Assembly: GCA_937892085.1 (NCBI GenBank)
Contig: CALAVD010000523.1
Location: forward strand, 1-9,261
Direction: 5' to 3'
Origin: an uncultured Prevotellaceae bacterium
Lineage (GTDB): Bacteria; Bacteroidota; Bacteroidia; Bacteroidales; Muribaculaceae
DNA: 9,261 nucleotides
The notes beneath the pieces are model-generated. The model was not told the origin of the DNA. It saw nothing but the letters and a program-made list of their open reading frames with translations, and did no database searches. The position numbers and the translations under genes are program-made. Each line of letters begins with the position of its first letter. Position 1 is the first letter of the stretch. Shown one piece after another: positions 1-6,076 of this stretch.

Positions 1-7
1 TTCCGAT

Positions 8-682
8 CTATTCCCACTCGAAGTTTTTGGTTCCTGCGCCTATTTCGAAGTGATATTTCACGATGCCGAGGTTCACTTTGGAATAGGGGCCAAAGCCAGC
101 TTTTGCGCTCACTTTGTTGCCGGACTTTAGCTCAAATTTGAACTTCTGCTGGTTAATGGCAGTGGGTGCGAGTAGGGCACACTCAATGCCTTGTCGGTAC
201 CATTGTGGTGCGCTGTTGAGGTTGGTTTTGCTCACCTTCTCAGGCGACTTGCGCTTGTGGTCCACGCCTTGAGTGCCACCATATCCTAAAGCGATGAGGC
301 ACACTAACTTCTCGTCTTCACCGATGTCGAGCACATTGCCAATCTTCTTGTAGGACAACCCCACCCAGCAGGTGTTGAGCCCCATCATCTGCGCCTCGAG
401 CACCAGTTTCTCGCCGTAGTATCCCACGGTCTCATCGAGCAAATCGCTTTTAGTGCCTATCATGGCGAAATAGTTTTTCACGCCGCTGAATTTGCCGTAT
501 CGCGCCAGCATGCTCTCTCCAAAGGAGCGCGGCTCGTTGGTGATGAGCTGGATGTGCAGTCCGCTTTGGGTGTTGTATTTACTAACGAGCTGTTGCAGTC
601 GTTCTAATTTCTCTTTCTCTATTTCCTGCTCAGTATAATGCCTCACCGAGTGGCGAGTTGAAATAGCTTCAAGTATATACAT
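8..682 (-). CDS. Nitroreductase-fold FMN protein, TM1586-like
   Basis: This 224-residue protein is complete, with stop TAG at 8-10. The N-terminus carries RHSVRHY (residues 10-16), the arginine-rich FMN-phosphate-binding signature of nitroreductases. A second signature, APTAINQQ (172-179), resembles the FMN-contacting APSxxNxQ motif. In ordinary nitroreductases that motif sits about 30 residues after the first; here it lies in the C-terminal half, as in the TM1586-type putative nitroreductases. The stretch at 92-110 (helix, then TCWVGL) and the ALGYGG segment (131-136) are also typical of the fold. No signal peptide is seen, so it is probably a cytoplasmic NAD(P)H-dependent flavin oxidoreductase. 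Its substrate cannot be told from sequence. It starts 3 bp after the GNAT gene stops, so the two are probably co-transcribed. Family is fairly sure; physiological role unknown. Confidence 0.85.
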   Translation of the reverse strand: MYILEAISTRHSVRHYTEQEIEKEKLERLQQLVSKYNTQSGLHIQLITNEPRSFGESMLARYGKFSGVKNYFAMIGTKSDLLDETVGYYGEKLVLEAQMMGLNTCWVGLSYKKIGNVLDIGEDEKLVCLIALGYGGTQGVDHKRKSPEKVSKTNLNSAPQWYRQGIECALLAPTAINQQKFKFELKSGNKVSAKAGFGPYSKVNLGIVKYHFEIGAGTKNFEWE

Positions 683-685
683 ATT

Positions 686-1159
686 TTATAAAATAGTTTC
701 TAAATAAGTTTTCAACGGTTTCATGCCGCAGCTGTCGTAGAAAGCGCGTGCTCCGGGGTTGCATTCCCACACATTGAGGGTGACGTTGTAGAAGCCGTTG
801 CTGCGTGCGAAGTCTATCACGTGGTCATAGAGCCGCTTGGCGATGTGCTGCCGGCGGTATTTCTCATCGACGCACAGGTCGTCGATGTAAAGCGTCTTCA
901 CATCGGTGCGGTTGTTGTCGTCGATGAACTGCTCCACAATGCCAAAGCAATATCCTAACACCATGTCATTGTCGCTGGCGAAGACAAAGATGGGCGTGTG
1001 GGCGGTATCGGCAATAATGGCTTTCAGTTGCTCATCGGTGTATTTGCGGTTGCCTTTCTTGAAGAGGTCGGGCCTGCCGTTAGCGTGAACGTTGTTGACC
1101 TGCGTCAGCAACTCGTGAATGCGAGGAATATCCTCGTTCTTTGCTCTGCGTATATTCAT
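686..1159 (-). CDS. GNAT-family N-acetyltransferase
   Basis: This 157-residue single-domain protein has the full GNAT layout. The N-terminal MNIRRAKNEDIPRI strand and helix comes first, followed by the beta-strand FVFASDNDMVLGYCFG (58-73). Next are beta4 with TLYIDDLCVDEKYRR (89-103), the acetyl-CoA pyrophosphate loop and helix (102-118), and the motif-B segment N134-P-G-A-R-A-F-Y-D-S-C-G. These enzymes move acetyl from acetyl-CoA to an amine. The acceptor here is unknown; small molecules and protein N-termini are both possible. The pyrophosphate loop reads RRQHIA instead of the usual (R/Q)xxGx(G/A), so a His replaces the first Gly. It is the first gene of the leftward pair and starts just downstream of a good TAnnTTTG box on the minus strand. 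No export signal is seen, so it is probably cytoplasmic. Confidence 0.88.
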   Translation of the reverse strand: MNIRRAKNEDIPRIHELLTQVNNVHANGRPDLFKKGNRKYTDEQLKAIIADTAHTPIFVFASDNDMVLGYCFGIVEQFIDDNNRTDVKTLYIDDLCVDEKYRRQHIAKRLYDHVIDFARSNGFYNVTLNVWECNPGARAFYDSCGMKPLKTYLETIL

Positions 1160-1172
1160 GTCATTTTTTTTA

Positions 1173-1207
1173 CAAATGTACTTAGAATTTCTTATTTACA
1201 CGCCAAA
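1173..1207 (-). promoter_or_regulatory. Putative Bacteroidetes promoter for the GNAT-nitroreductase pair
   Basis: On the minus strand, TACATTTG (1180-1173) is an exact match to the Bacteroidetes -7 box TAnnTTTG. A TTTG (1207-1204) lies 23 nt upstream of it, at the long end of the accepted spacing for the -33 element. The predicted start near 1166 would leave a leader of only about 7 nt before the GNAT ATG, which is short. Either the transcript is nearly leaderless or the true promoter lies further upstream. Called from motif match only. Confidence 0.45.
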
Positions 1208-1231
1208 GAAATCATTTTTTTGCTAAAAAAG

Positions 1232-1244
1232 CACTTCTAAAGTG
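1232..1244. promoter_or_regulatory. Small palindrome in the divergent promoter region
   Basis: CACTT (1232-1236) and AAGTG (1240-1244) form a 5-bp inverted repeat around CTA. It lies between the two divergent start sites, about where the -33 element of the rightward promoter should be, so it could be an operator. It could also fold as a weak hairpin. The arms are short and the region is AT-rich, so chance is a real alternative. Confidence 0.2.
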
Positions 1245-1264
1245 AGAAATTTATTTTTTTTCAT

Positions 1265-1272
1265 TAATTTTG
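1265..1272 (+). promoter_or_regulatory. Putative -7 box of the envelope operon
   Basis: TAATTTTG matches the Bacteroidetes -7 consensus TAnnTTTG exactly. It would place the transcription start near 1279, about 23 nt before the transglutaminase ATG, a normal leader length. No clear TTTG -33 partner is present; the upstream DNA is a T-rich tract. None of the later gaps in this gene run holds a comparable box, so this may be the promoter for all five genes. Confidence 0.45.
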
Positions 1273-1301
1273 TAGGTTAAAAATCAAAATTATATTATTT
1301 A

Positions 1302-2723
1302 ATGAAGAATTATAGGACTATTTTATTGGCGATAGTTGTTTTGAGCGCATCGGTGATGATGGCCCAGAGCAACTGGGTGAGTCAAGTGGAGGACATGATG
1401 GAGCGAGGTGAATTTAAGAAAGCCGAGAAATTCATGCAGACGTTGCCCAAGAAAGTGAGAGTTGCCGAAGAAGTGCGGATAGACTCCCTTAATACTATCA
1501 TGACGCGCATCAGGAAAGACTTCACCATGACTCCTGATGAAGGCAAGAAGCTGATAAAGGAAAAAATGCCTACAGTCAGTGATGAGCAAATCGCCAAATG
1601 GAAACGCACCAAAAAGATAGAATATATGATCATTGATGGTCAGGAGTGGTGGTTCCGTAAGTCTGTTAGGAATCTGTGGCTGCTCGCCGATGAGCTTAAA
1701 GAGAATCATGATGCTGATAAAATGGAGACCTATAACATCCGCCGCAAATATTATCTTGAGGCTATGCAGTCGCCTGCCGATGAGAATGGCCTACGCGACT
1801 GGCGACACATGAATATCACATTCTATCTTGATGTCAATGCCGATGCTGTTCCCGCTGGCGAGACGCTGCGAGTGTGGATGCCGTTCCCCTACGAGAATAT
1901 ACGCCAAAAGAACATCAAGCTTGAGAGCAGTAACCGTGCTGTCACCTTCAGCGAGGGCAGCAAGCACCACACTGTGTATATGGAAGCCGTAGCCGAGAAA
2001 GGCAAGCCCACACATTTTGAATACACCTTCAGCTATGACGTTGCTGAGCGCCACATCTGCCAGCAAGACCTCTTGGCATTGCTCGAGCCTTATAACACCG
2101 AGAGTGCAGAATATAAGGAATTCACAGGTAATTACCCTCCACACATTATTATAACTGATGACACACGCGCTCTCGCCCGCGAGATAGTAGAGGGAGAGAC
2201 CAATCCAGTGCTTCAAGCGTCAAAGATATTTGACTGGATTTCGATGACCTATCCCTGGGCTGGCGCTCGCGAATACAGCACCATCAAGAATATGCCCGAA
2301 TATGTGATGGCCAACGGTCATGGCGATTGCGGACAGGTGGCATTGATGTATATCACGCTGGTTCGCAGCCTCGGCATTCCCGCACGGTGGGAGAGTGGCT
2401 GGATGATACATCCCGACGAGGTGAACTGGCACGACTGGGCTGAGACCTATTTTGAGGGAATAGGGTGGGTGCCTACCGACCAATCCTTCGGTCGCAGCGC
2501 TGTGGGGACACCGATGAACAGCTATTACACTACTGGCATCGATGTGTATCGCATGGCATCTAACGAAAGTATTGGCGACAAGCTTAGCCCCGAAAAGAAA
2601 TACATCCGCAGCGAGACCGTTGATTTCCAGCCAGGAGAAGTGGAGTGGCGTAAAGGCAATCTATATTACGACACCTGGAAGTCACACCTAATTGTTAACT
2701 CAAGAGAAAAGATAAAGAGATGA
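1302..2723 (+). CDS. Secreted transglutaminase-like (PF01841-type) cysteine hydrolase
   Basis: The 473-residue product starts with a Sec signal peptide: K2 and R5, a hydrophobic core at 7-20, and probable cleavage after A21. It is therefore periplasmic or surface-exposed. Residues 25-165 form a charged, mostly helical region I do not recognise. Residues 170-248 look like a beta-sandwich. The transglutaminase core spans about 285-400 with a complete triad: Cys343 in GHGDCGQV, His377 in NWHDWAE, and Asp393 in WVPTDQSFG. In bacteria this fold is used by proteases, amidases and cross-linking enzymes, so the reaction is open. Its reading frame overlaps the NlpC/P60 gene in an ATGA, which implies translational coupling and a shared pathway, plausibly cleavage of murein peptides or wall-linked protein. 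The start is supported by the signal peptide and an AT-rich leader with no Shine-Dalgarno, usual for Bacteroidetes. Confidence 0.88.
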   Translation: MKNYRTILLAIVVLSASVMMAQSNWVSQVEDMMERGEFKKAEKFMQTLPKKVRVAEEVRIDSLNTIMTRIRKDFTMTPDEGKKLIKEKMPTVSDEQIAKWKRTKKIEYMIIDGQEWWFRKSVRNLWLLADELKENHDADKMETYNIRRKYYLEAMQSPADENGLRDWRHMNITFYLDVNADAVPAGETLRVWMPFPYENIRQKNIKLESSNRAVTFSEGSKHHTVYMEAVAEKGKPTHFEYTFSYDVAERHICQQDLLALLEPYNTESAEYKEFTGNYPPHIIITDDTRALAREIVEGETNPVLQASKIFDWISMTYPWAGAREYSTIKNMPEYVMANGHGDCGQVALMYITLVRSLGIPARWESGWMIHPDEVNWHDWAETYFEGIGWVPTDQSFGRSAVGTPMNSYYTTGIDVYRMASNESIGDKLSPEKKYIRSETVDFQPGEVEWRKGNLYYDTWKSHLIVNSREKIKR

Positions 2724-3895
2724 GAAGAATTTTGACAACGGTTTTGGTCGCTCTTGTCACAATGATAGCGGCAGCTACCGATTTTGACTTTGATGTCAAC
2801 AGAATTGACATCAACAAGATGTTAAGCGATCTGAAGGCTCGTGAGGCTCCCGACTCAAGGGTTGCGATATGGAATGTTGCGGTTTCAGACAGTTGCGACG
2901 GAATTCCTGTTGTGCGAGGTGTTGTGGGCAATTTCTCGCAAAAGGGAAAGATTGTTGATAAGTTGCGTGGCGTCACTTACGTTGATAGCGTGAAAGTCCT
3001 CGAAGATGCCATTCCTGCTGAGAAGGAATGGGCATTAGTGAAACTCTCGATAGCAACGCTACGCTGCGACCCTAAGCACTCGGGCGAAGTTGCCACCCAA
3101 TGCGTGATGGGAACTCCCATTAGAGTGATTGAGGAGGTGGGAGAGTGGCTTAGGGTGCAATGTCCCGACGACTATATAGCCTACGTTCCCGAAAGTTCTG
3201 TGATATTTCTCTCGGATAAAGATTTTGAAGCTTGGAGACAGTCGGAGCGATACATCGTCACCGTCTATGACGACCGACTGGTGACTAAGCCTAAGGGCGA
3301 CGAGACCGTGAGCGACCTCGTGCTTGGCAACATCTTACAGATAAAAAACAAGAAAGGCAAGTGGCTTGAGCTATCCACTCCCGACGGGCGCACCGGATGG
3401 GTACAAAAGTCGAGTGTTGAGGAATTTGACAAGTGGGCTAAACAGAGCCTTGACCTTAAGAAGATAGAGAAGACTGCACGCCGCATGATGGGGTCAAGTT
3501 ACCTGTGGGGAGGCACTTCTACTAAGGTGACTGACTGCTCAGGACTGGTGAAAGTGAGCTATTTCAGTAACGGCGTCATTCTGCAACGCGATGCGTCGCA
3601 GCAGGCTTTAACAGGAAAGAAGATTGCCGACTGGCACGATGCCGAGCTGTGCGACCTCTTGTTCTTTGGCAACAGCAAGACCGGCCGTGTGACACATGTG
3701 GGCTTGTATCTGCGCGACGGCAAGTATATCCATTGCTCGGGACAGGTGAAAATCAATGACCTGACCCCCGACGCGCCCGACTATCTCTACAGCCCGCTCT
3801 CCATCAGCCGCATCAACGGCATGATAGGGACAAAGGGCATTAAATATGTGCGTAACCACGATTGGTACTTTTTTTCAGGTTTCAAATGCTATTAA
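2720..3895 (+). CDS. SH3b-SH3b-NlpC/P60 gamma-D-glutamyl endopeptidase, YkfC/dipeptidyl-peptidase VI-like
   Basis: This 391-residue secreted enzyme has a Sec signal at 1-19 (probable cleavage after A19). Two SH3b domains follow (about 105-165 and 175-235; GEWLRV and GKWLEL mark matching strands), then a C-terminal NlpC/P60 domain (about 245-385). The Cys-His-His triad is complete: Cys273 in TDCSG, His326 in THVGLYL and His338 in YIHCSG. R290-DASQQ and DLLFFG (312-317) are further family marks. Related YkfC enzymes cut the gamma-D-Glu to diamino acid bond of free muropeptides that have an unblocked N-terminal L-Ala, with SH3b1 helping to select that end. The product is L-Ala-gamma-D-Glu, the substrate of the epimerase encoded next. 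The ATG lies inside the ATGA overlap with the upstream gene. One oddity is Cys311, in place of the Gly that normally precedes DL(L/V)FF. Specificity is inferred from family and neighbours. Confidence 0.92.
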   Translation: MRRILTTVLVALVTMIAAATDFDFDVNRIDINKMLSDLKAREAPDSRVAIWNVAVSDSCDGIPVVRGVVGNFSQKGKIVDKLRGVTYVDSVKVLEDAIPAEKEWALVKLSIATLRCDPKHSGEVATQCVMGTPIRVIEEVGEWLRVQCPDDYIAYVPESSVIFLSDKDFEAWRQSERYIVTVYDDRLVTKPKGDETVSDLVLGNILQIKNKKGKWLELSTPDGRTGWVQKSSVEEFDKWAKQSLDLKKIEKTARRMMGSSYLWGGTSTKVTDCSGLVKVSYFSNGVILQRDASQQALTGKKIADWHDAELCDLLFFGNSKTGRVTHVGLYLRDGKYIHCSGQVKINDLTPDAPDYLYSPLSISRINGMIGTKGIKYVRNHDWYFFSGFKCY

Positions 3896-3962
3896 TAATC
3901 AATCACATCGATTATTCGAATGCTCGAAAAATTGAAAAACCTAATAAATAATCAATAATAAC

Positions 3963-5090
3963 ATGAATCGAAGAAAATTTTTAGTGGGAACTGGATTGGG
4001 GTTGATAGCAGCCTCAGCGCCCATCTCAATCTCTGCAAAGGGAAAAGCAACCAAGAAAGTGTCAAAAACAGGACGGCTTAACCTCTCGTTTGAGCCTTAT
4101 GAGTTGAAACTGCGTCACGCGTTCAATCTTGCGCGCTACAGCCGCACCACCACGCCCGACGTGCAGGTAAAGCTCGAGTATGACGGCATAGTGGGCTACG
4201 GCGAGGCGTCGATGCCACCATATCTGGGCGAGAGTGTGGAGAGCGTTACCAAGTTCTTGAGCAGCCTCGACCTGAGTCAGTTCAACGACCCCTTCAAGAT
4301 TGAGGACATCTTGACCTACGTTGATAATGTGGCTCCCAACAACCGCGCCGCAAAAGCGAGTGTGGATATTGCTCTCCATGACCTTCTTGGCAAAATCATG
4401 GGACAGCCCTGGTATAAGATTTGGGGCTATAACCCCGACAAGACTCCTGTGACCAGCTTCACCATAGGCATCGACACCGAGGAAGTGGTGCGCCAGAAGG
4501 TGGAAGAGGCTTCTCCCTATAAACTGCTGAAGGTGAAAATGGGTCTCGACAACGACAAGGAGACGGTAGAGATTATAAAGAGCATGACCGATGTTCCCAT
4601 CTGCGTCGATGTCAACCAAGGATGGAAGAGCAAAGAAGAGGCACTGGAGATGTGCTACTGGCTCAAAGATCGCGGCTGCATCTTTGTGGAGCAGCCTTTT
4701 GACAAGACGATGATTGACGAGACTGCGTGGCTGCGTGAGCGCTCACCACTGCCCATCATTGCCGATGAGGCATTTCAGCGCTTGCCCGACATCGTGAGGT
4801 TCAAGGGCGTGTATGACGGTATCAACATCAAGCTGATGAAGAGCACCGGTCTTTATGAGGCCCACAAGATGGTGACCCTCGCTCGCGCTCTCGACATGAA
4901 AGTGATGATAGGCTGCATGACCGAGACCTCATGTGCCGTGACAGCTGCAGCGAACCTGTCGCCGGTTGTGGACTATGCCGACCTTGACGGCAACCTGCTT
5001 ATCGCCAACGACCGCTTTGAGGGTATGACTGTGGAGAATGGCAAGATTACGCTCCACGACATCCCCGGCATTGGTGTTAAGCTGCTGTAG
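3963..5090 (+). CDS. Dipeptide epimerase (L-Ala-D/L-Glu epimerase-like) with a Tat-like leader
   Basis: This is a 375-residue enolase-superfamily protein of the muconate-lactonizing-enzyme subgroup. The capping domain is at about 40-160 and the barrel follows. All catalytic marks are present: K190-V-K192 as the first acid/base site, Mg ligands D216 (VDVNQGW), E243 (VEQPF) and D268 (IADEAF), and Lys290 on the far side in INIKLMK. D340-L-D342-G fits the DxD motif that dipeptide epimerases use to hold the substrate's alpha-ammonium. The expected reaction is 1,1-proton transfer converting L-Ala-D-Glu to L-Ala-L-Glu. Other dipeptide specificities exist in the family, so the exact substrate is inferred from the adjacent YkfC-like peptidase. 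The N-terminus NRRKFL, with a glycine-rich hydrophobic stretch (8-25) ending in SISA, looks like a twin-arginine signal, unusual because E. coli and Bacillus homologues are cytoplasmic. The 67-bp gap upstream is AT-rich and shows no promoter box. Confidence 0.92.
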   Translation: MNRRKFLVGTGLGLIAASAPISISAKGKATKKVSKTGRLNLSFEPYELKLRHAFNLARYSRTTTPDVQVKLEYDGIVGYGEASMPPYLGESVESVTKFLSSLDLSQFNDPFKIEDILTYVDNVAPNNRAAKASVDIALHDLLGKIMGQPWYKIWGYNPDKTPVTSFTIGIDTEEVVRQKVEEASPYKLLKVKMGLDNDKETVEIIKSMTDVPICVDVNQGWKSKEEALEMCYWLKDRGCIFVEQPFDKTMIDETAWLRERSPLPIIADEAFQRLPDIVRFKGVYDGINIKLMKSTGLYEAHKMVTLARALDMKVMIGCMTETSCAVTAAANLSPVVDYADLDGNLLIANDRFEGMTVENGKITLHDIPGIGVKLL

Positions 5091-5108
5091 AGTTCACAGT
5101 TTTTTGTA

Positions 5109-5122
5109 CAAGCTGACGCTTG
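5109..5122 (+). other. Small hairpin in the epimerase-SGNH gap
   Basis: CAAGC (5109-5113) pairs with GCTTG (5118-5122) around TGAC, and flanking GT/AC could extend it across one mismatch. No T-run follows on either strand, so it does not look like a terminator. Read on the minus strand it contains TCAGCTTGT, which resembles units of the octamer array at 6034-6065, so it may be a decayed inverted relative of that repeat. An RNA-processing or stability role is possible but unsupported. Confidence 0.3.
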
Positions 5123-5150
5123 CACTACTGAACACGACTGATTTAGCTCA

Positions 5151-5164
5151 TAGTTAAGAGTTTA
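5151..5164 (+). repeat. Two-unit heptad repeat upstream of the SGNH gene
   Basis: TAGTTAA (5151-5157) is followed directly by GAGTTTA (5158-5164). Both units are also present in the five-unit array just after the SGNH gene (5981-6015), so the same sequence type flanks that gene on both sides. Two units alone would be unremarkable; the match to the second array makes it worth recording. Confidence 0.5.
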
Positions 5165-5188
5165 GAACGACAATTCTTATAATAAATA

Positions 5189-5983
5189 ATGAAAAAGGCC
5201 TATTTTGCTATTTGCGCTATCTTGCTTGTGGGGTTAGGTGTGTTCTATGCTTTTTCTAATTCAGATATTGATCTGAAACTTGGTGAGACCGAGATTAAGA
5301 AGGGCACATTTAATGAGACTCTATTTGCCTCGGAGCAACGCCGTGTGGCTAAGGCGGGCGCTCAAGTGCCTTTGCCACCGCAGAAAAAATCGGGCAAGGC
5401 GGAGATGGACACAACCAAGAAGACCATCCTGTTCATTGGCGACTCGATGGTGGAGTGTCTGTTTCCCCGCATGTCGGCCTACGCCAAGAAGAATGGGCAC
5501 ACCCTCTATTGCGTGGTGTGGTACAGCTCCACCACCGAGGTCTATGGCACTCGCACCACGCTTAAAGACTATATCAAGAAGTACAAGCCCGACTACATCA
5601 TGATTACTCTTGGCGGAAACGAGCTCTTCATTCGTGACATCAAGCAAAAGAGACAGAAGTATGTCGATGAGCTGATGCGCCAGATGGGAAATATTCCCTA
5701 CATCTGGATAGGTCCTCCCAACTGGAAAGACGACACCGGCATCAACGACATGATCAGCGAGAGCGTGCCGCAAGGCTGTTTCTATCTCTCTTACACTCCC
5801 GACCAGCATTACGAGCGCAAGAAAGACGGAGCTCACCCCAAGGCTTCATCGTCGATATTGTGGGCCGACCGCATCTGCAAGTGGATAATGACCAAGTCGG
5901 CTCACCCCATCCGTCTTGAGGCTCCTCCTGCCGGTGAGACCGCCCGCCCCACCAAGCTTGAGCTGCTGCAACCACTTAGATAG
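5189..5983 (+). CDS. Membrane-anchored SGNH/GDSL hydrolase, DUF459-like; probable partner of the MBOAT protein
   Basis: The 264-residue product has an uncleaved-looking N-terminal membrane segment (about 4-22) with no good cleavage site, followed by a charged linker to residue 76. The SGNH domain (about 77-236) is therefore probably tethered on the periplasmic side. Catalytic blocks are present: Ser86 in FIGDSMVE, the oxyanion segment LGGNE (141-145, Asn144), and Asp213-Gly-Ala-His216 supplying the Asp and His of the triad. A proline-rich tail of about 25 residues (239-264) follows, with no counterpart I recognise. SGNH proteins beside MBOAT proteins typically transfer or remove acyl groups on envelope glycans (as AlgX/AlgJ and PatB do), so an O-acyltransferase or esterase step is the best guess. 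It starts 98 bp after the epimerase and stops 93 bp before the MBOAT gene. The ATG is preceded by AATAAATA, with no Shine-Dalgarno. Confidence 0.85.
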   Translation: MKKAYFAICAILLVGLGVFYAFSNSDIDLKLGETEIKKGTFNETLFASEQRRVAKAGAQVPLPPQKKSGKAEMDTTKKTILFIGDSMVECLFPRMSAYAKKNGHTLYCVVWYSSTTEVYGTRTTLKDYIKKYKPDYIMITLGGNELFIRDIKQKRQKYVDELMRQMGNIPYIWIGPPNWKDDTGINDMISESVPQGCFYLSYTPDQHYERKKDGAHPKASSSILWADRICKWIMTKSAHPIRLEAPPAGETARPTKLELLQPLR

Positions 5984-6015
5984 TTAATAGTTAATAGTTT
6001 AGAGTTTAGGGTTTA
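5981..6015 (+). repeat. Five-unit heptad tandem array at the SGNH stop codon
   Basis: There are five consecutive 7-nt units with no spacing: TAGTTAA, TAGTTAA, TAGTTTA, GAGTTTA, GGGTTTA. The first unit includes the TAG stop of the SGNH gene. The units drift progressively, as expected of tandem duplication with point changes. The same sequence type occurs as two units at 5151-5164. The function is unknown; a dispersed intergenic repeat is the simplest reading. Confidence 0.75.
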
Positions 6016-6033
6016 GATTGTCAATTACTATTG

Positions 6034-6065
6034 GCTTATCAGCTTGTTTGCTCGTCAGCTCGTTT
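6034..6065 (+). repeat. Four-unit octamer tandem array upstream of the MBOAT gene
   Basis: There are four consecutive 8-nt units: GCTTATCA, GCTTGTTT, GCTCGTCA, GCTCGTTT. All fit GCTYRTYW, and alternate units are more alike, giving a secondary period of 16. It ends 11 bp before the MBOAT ATG, so it would lie in the mRNA leader or close to the ribosome landing site. No promoter box is seen in this gap. Confidence 0.65.
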
Positions 6066-6076
6066 ACTAAATAAAT

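Noticed and set aside
3894..3956. Direct repeat AATAATCAAT at 3894-3903 and 3947-3956 as a regulatory or insertion signature
   Set aside because: The 67-bp gap is very AT-rich, so a 10-bp A/T-dominated match is weak. There is no insertion sequence between the copies.
4062..4619. Open frame of 185 codons antisense to the epimerase gene
   Set aside because: The sense strand encodes all catalytic residues of the epimerase; the antisense frame shows no recognisable domain.
5109..5122. Hairpin as a terminator splitting the operon
   Set aside because: The stem is only about 5 bp and no T-run follows on either strand; the six T lie before it on the plus strand.
5321..5836. Open frame of 171 codons antisense to the SGNH gene
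   Set aside because: The sense frame has the intact Ser-Asn-Asp-His set; the antisense product has no motif.
6002..6017. Telomere-like TTTAGGG motif
   Set aside because: It is one unit of a drifting 7-nt array in a bacterial intergenic gap. The match to the plant telomere unit is coincidental.
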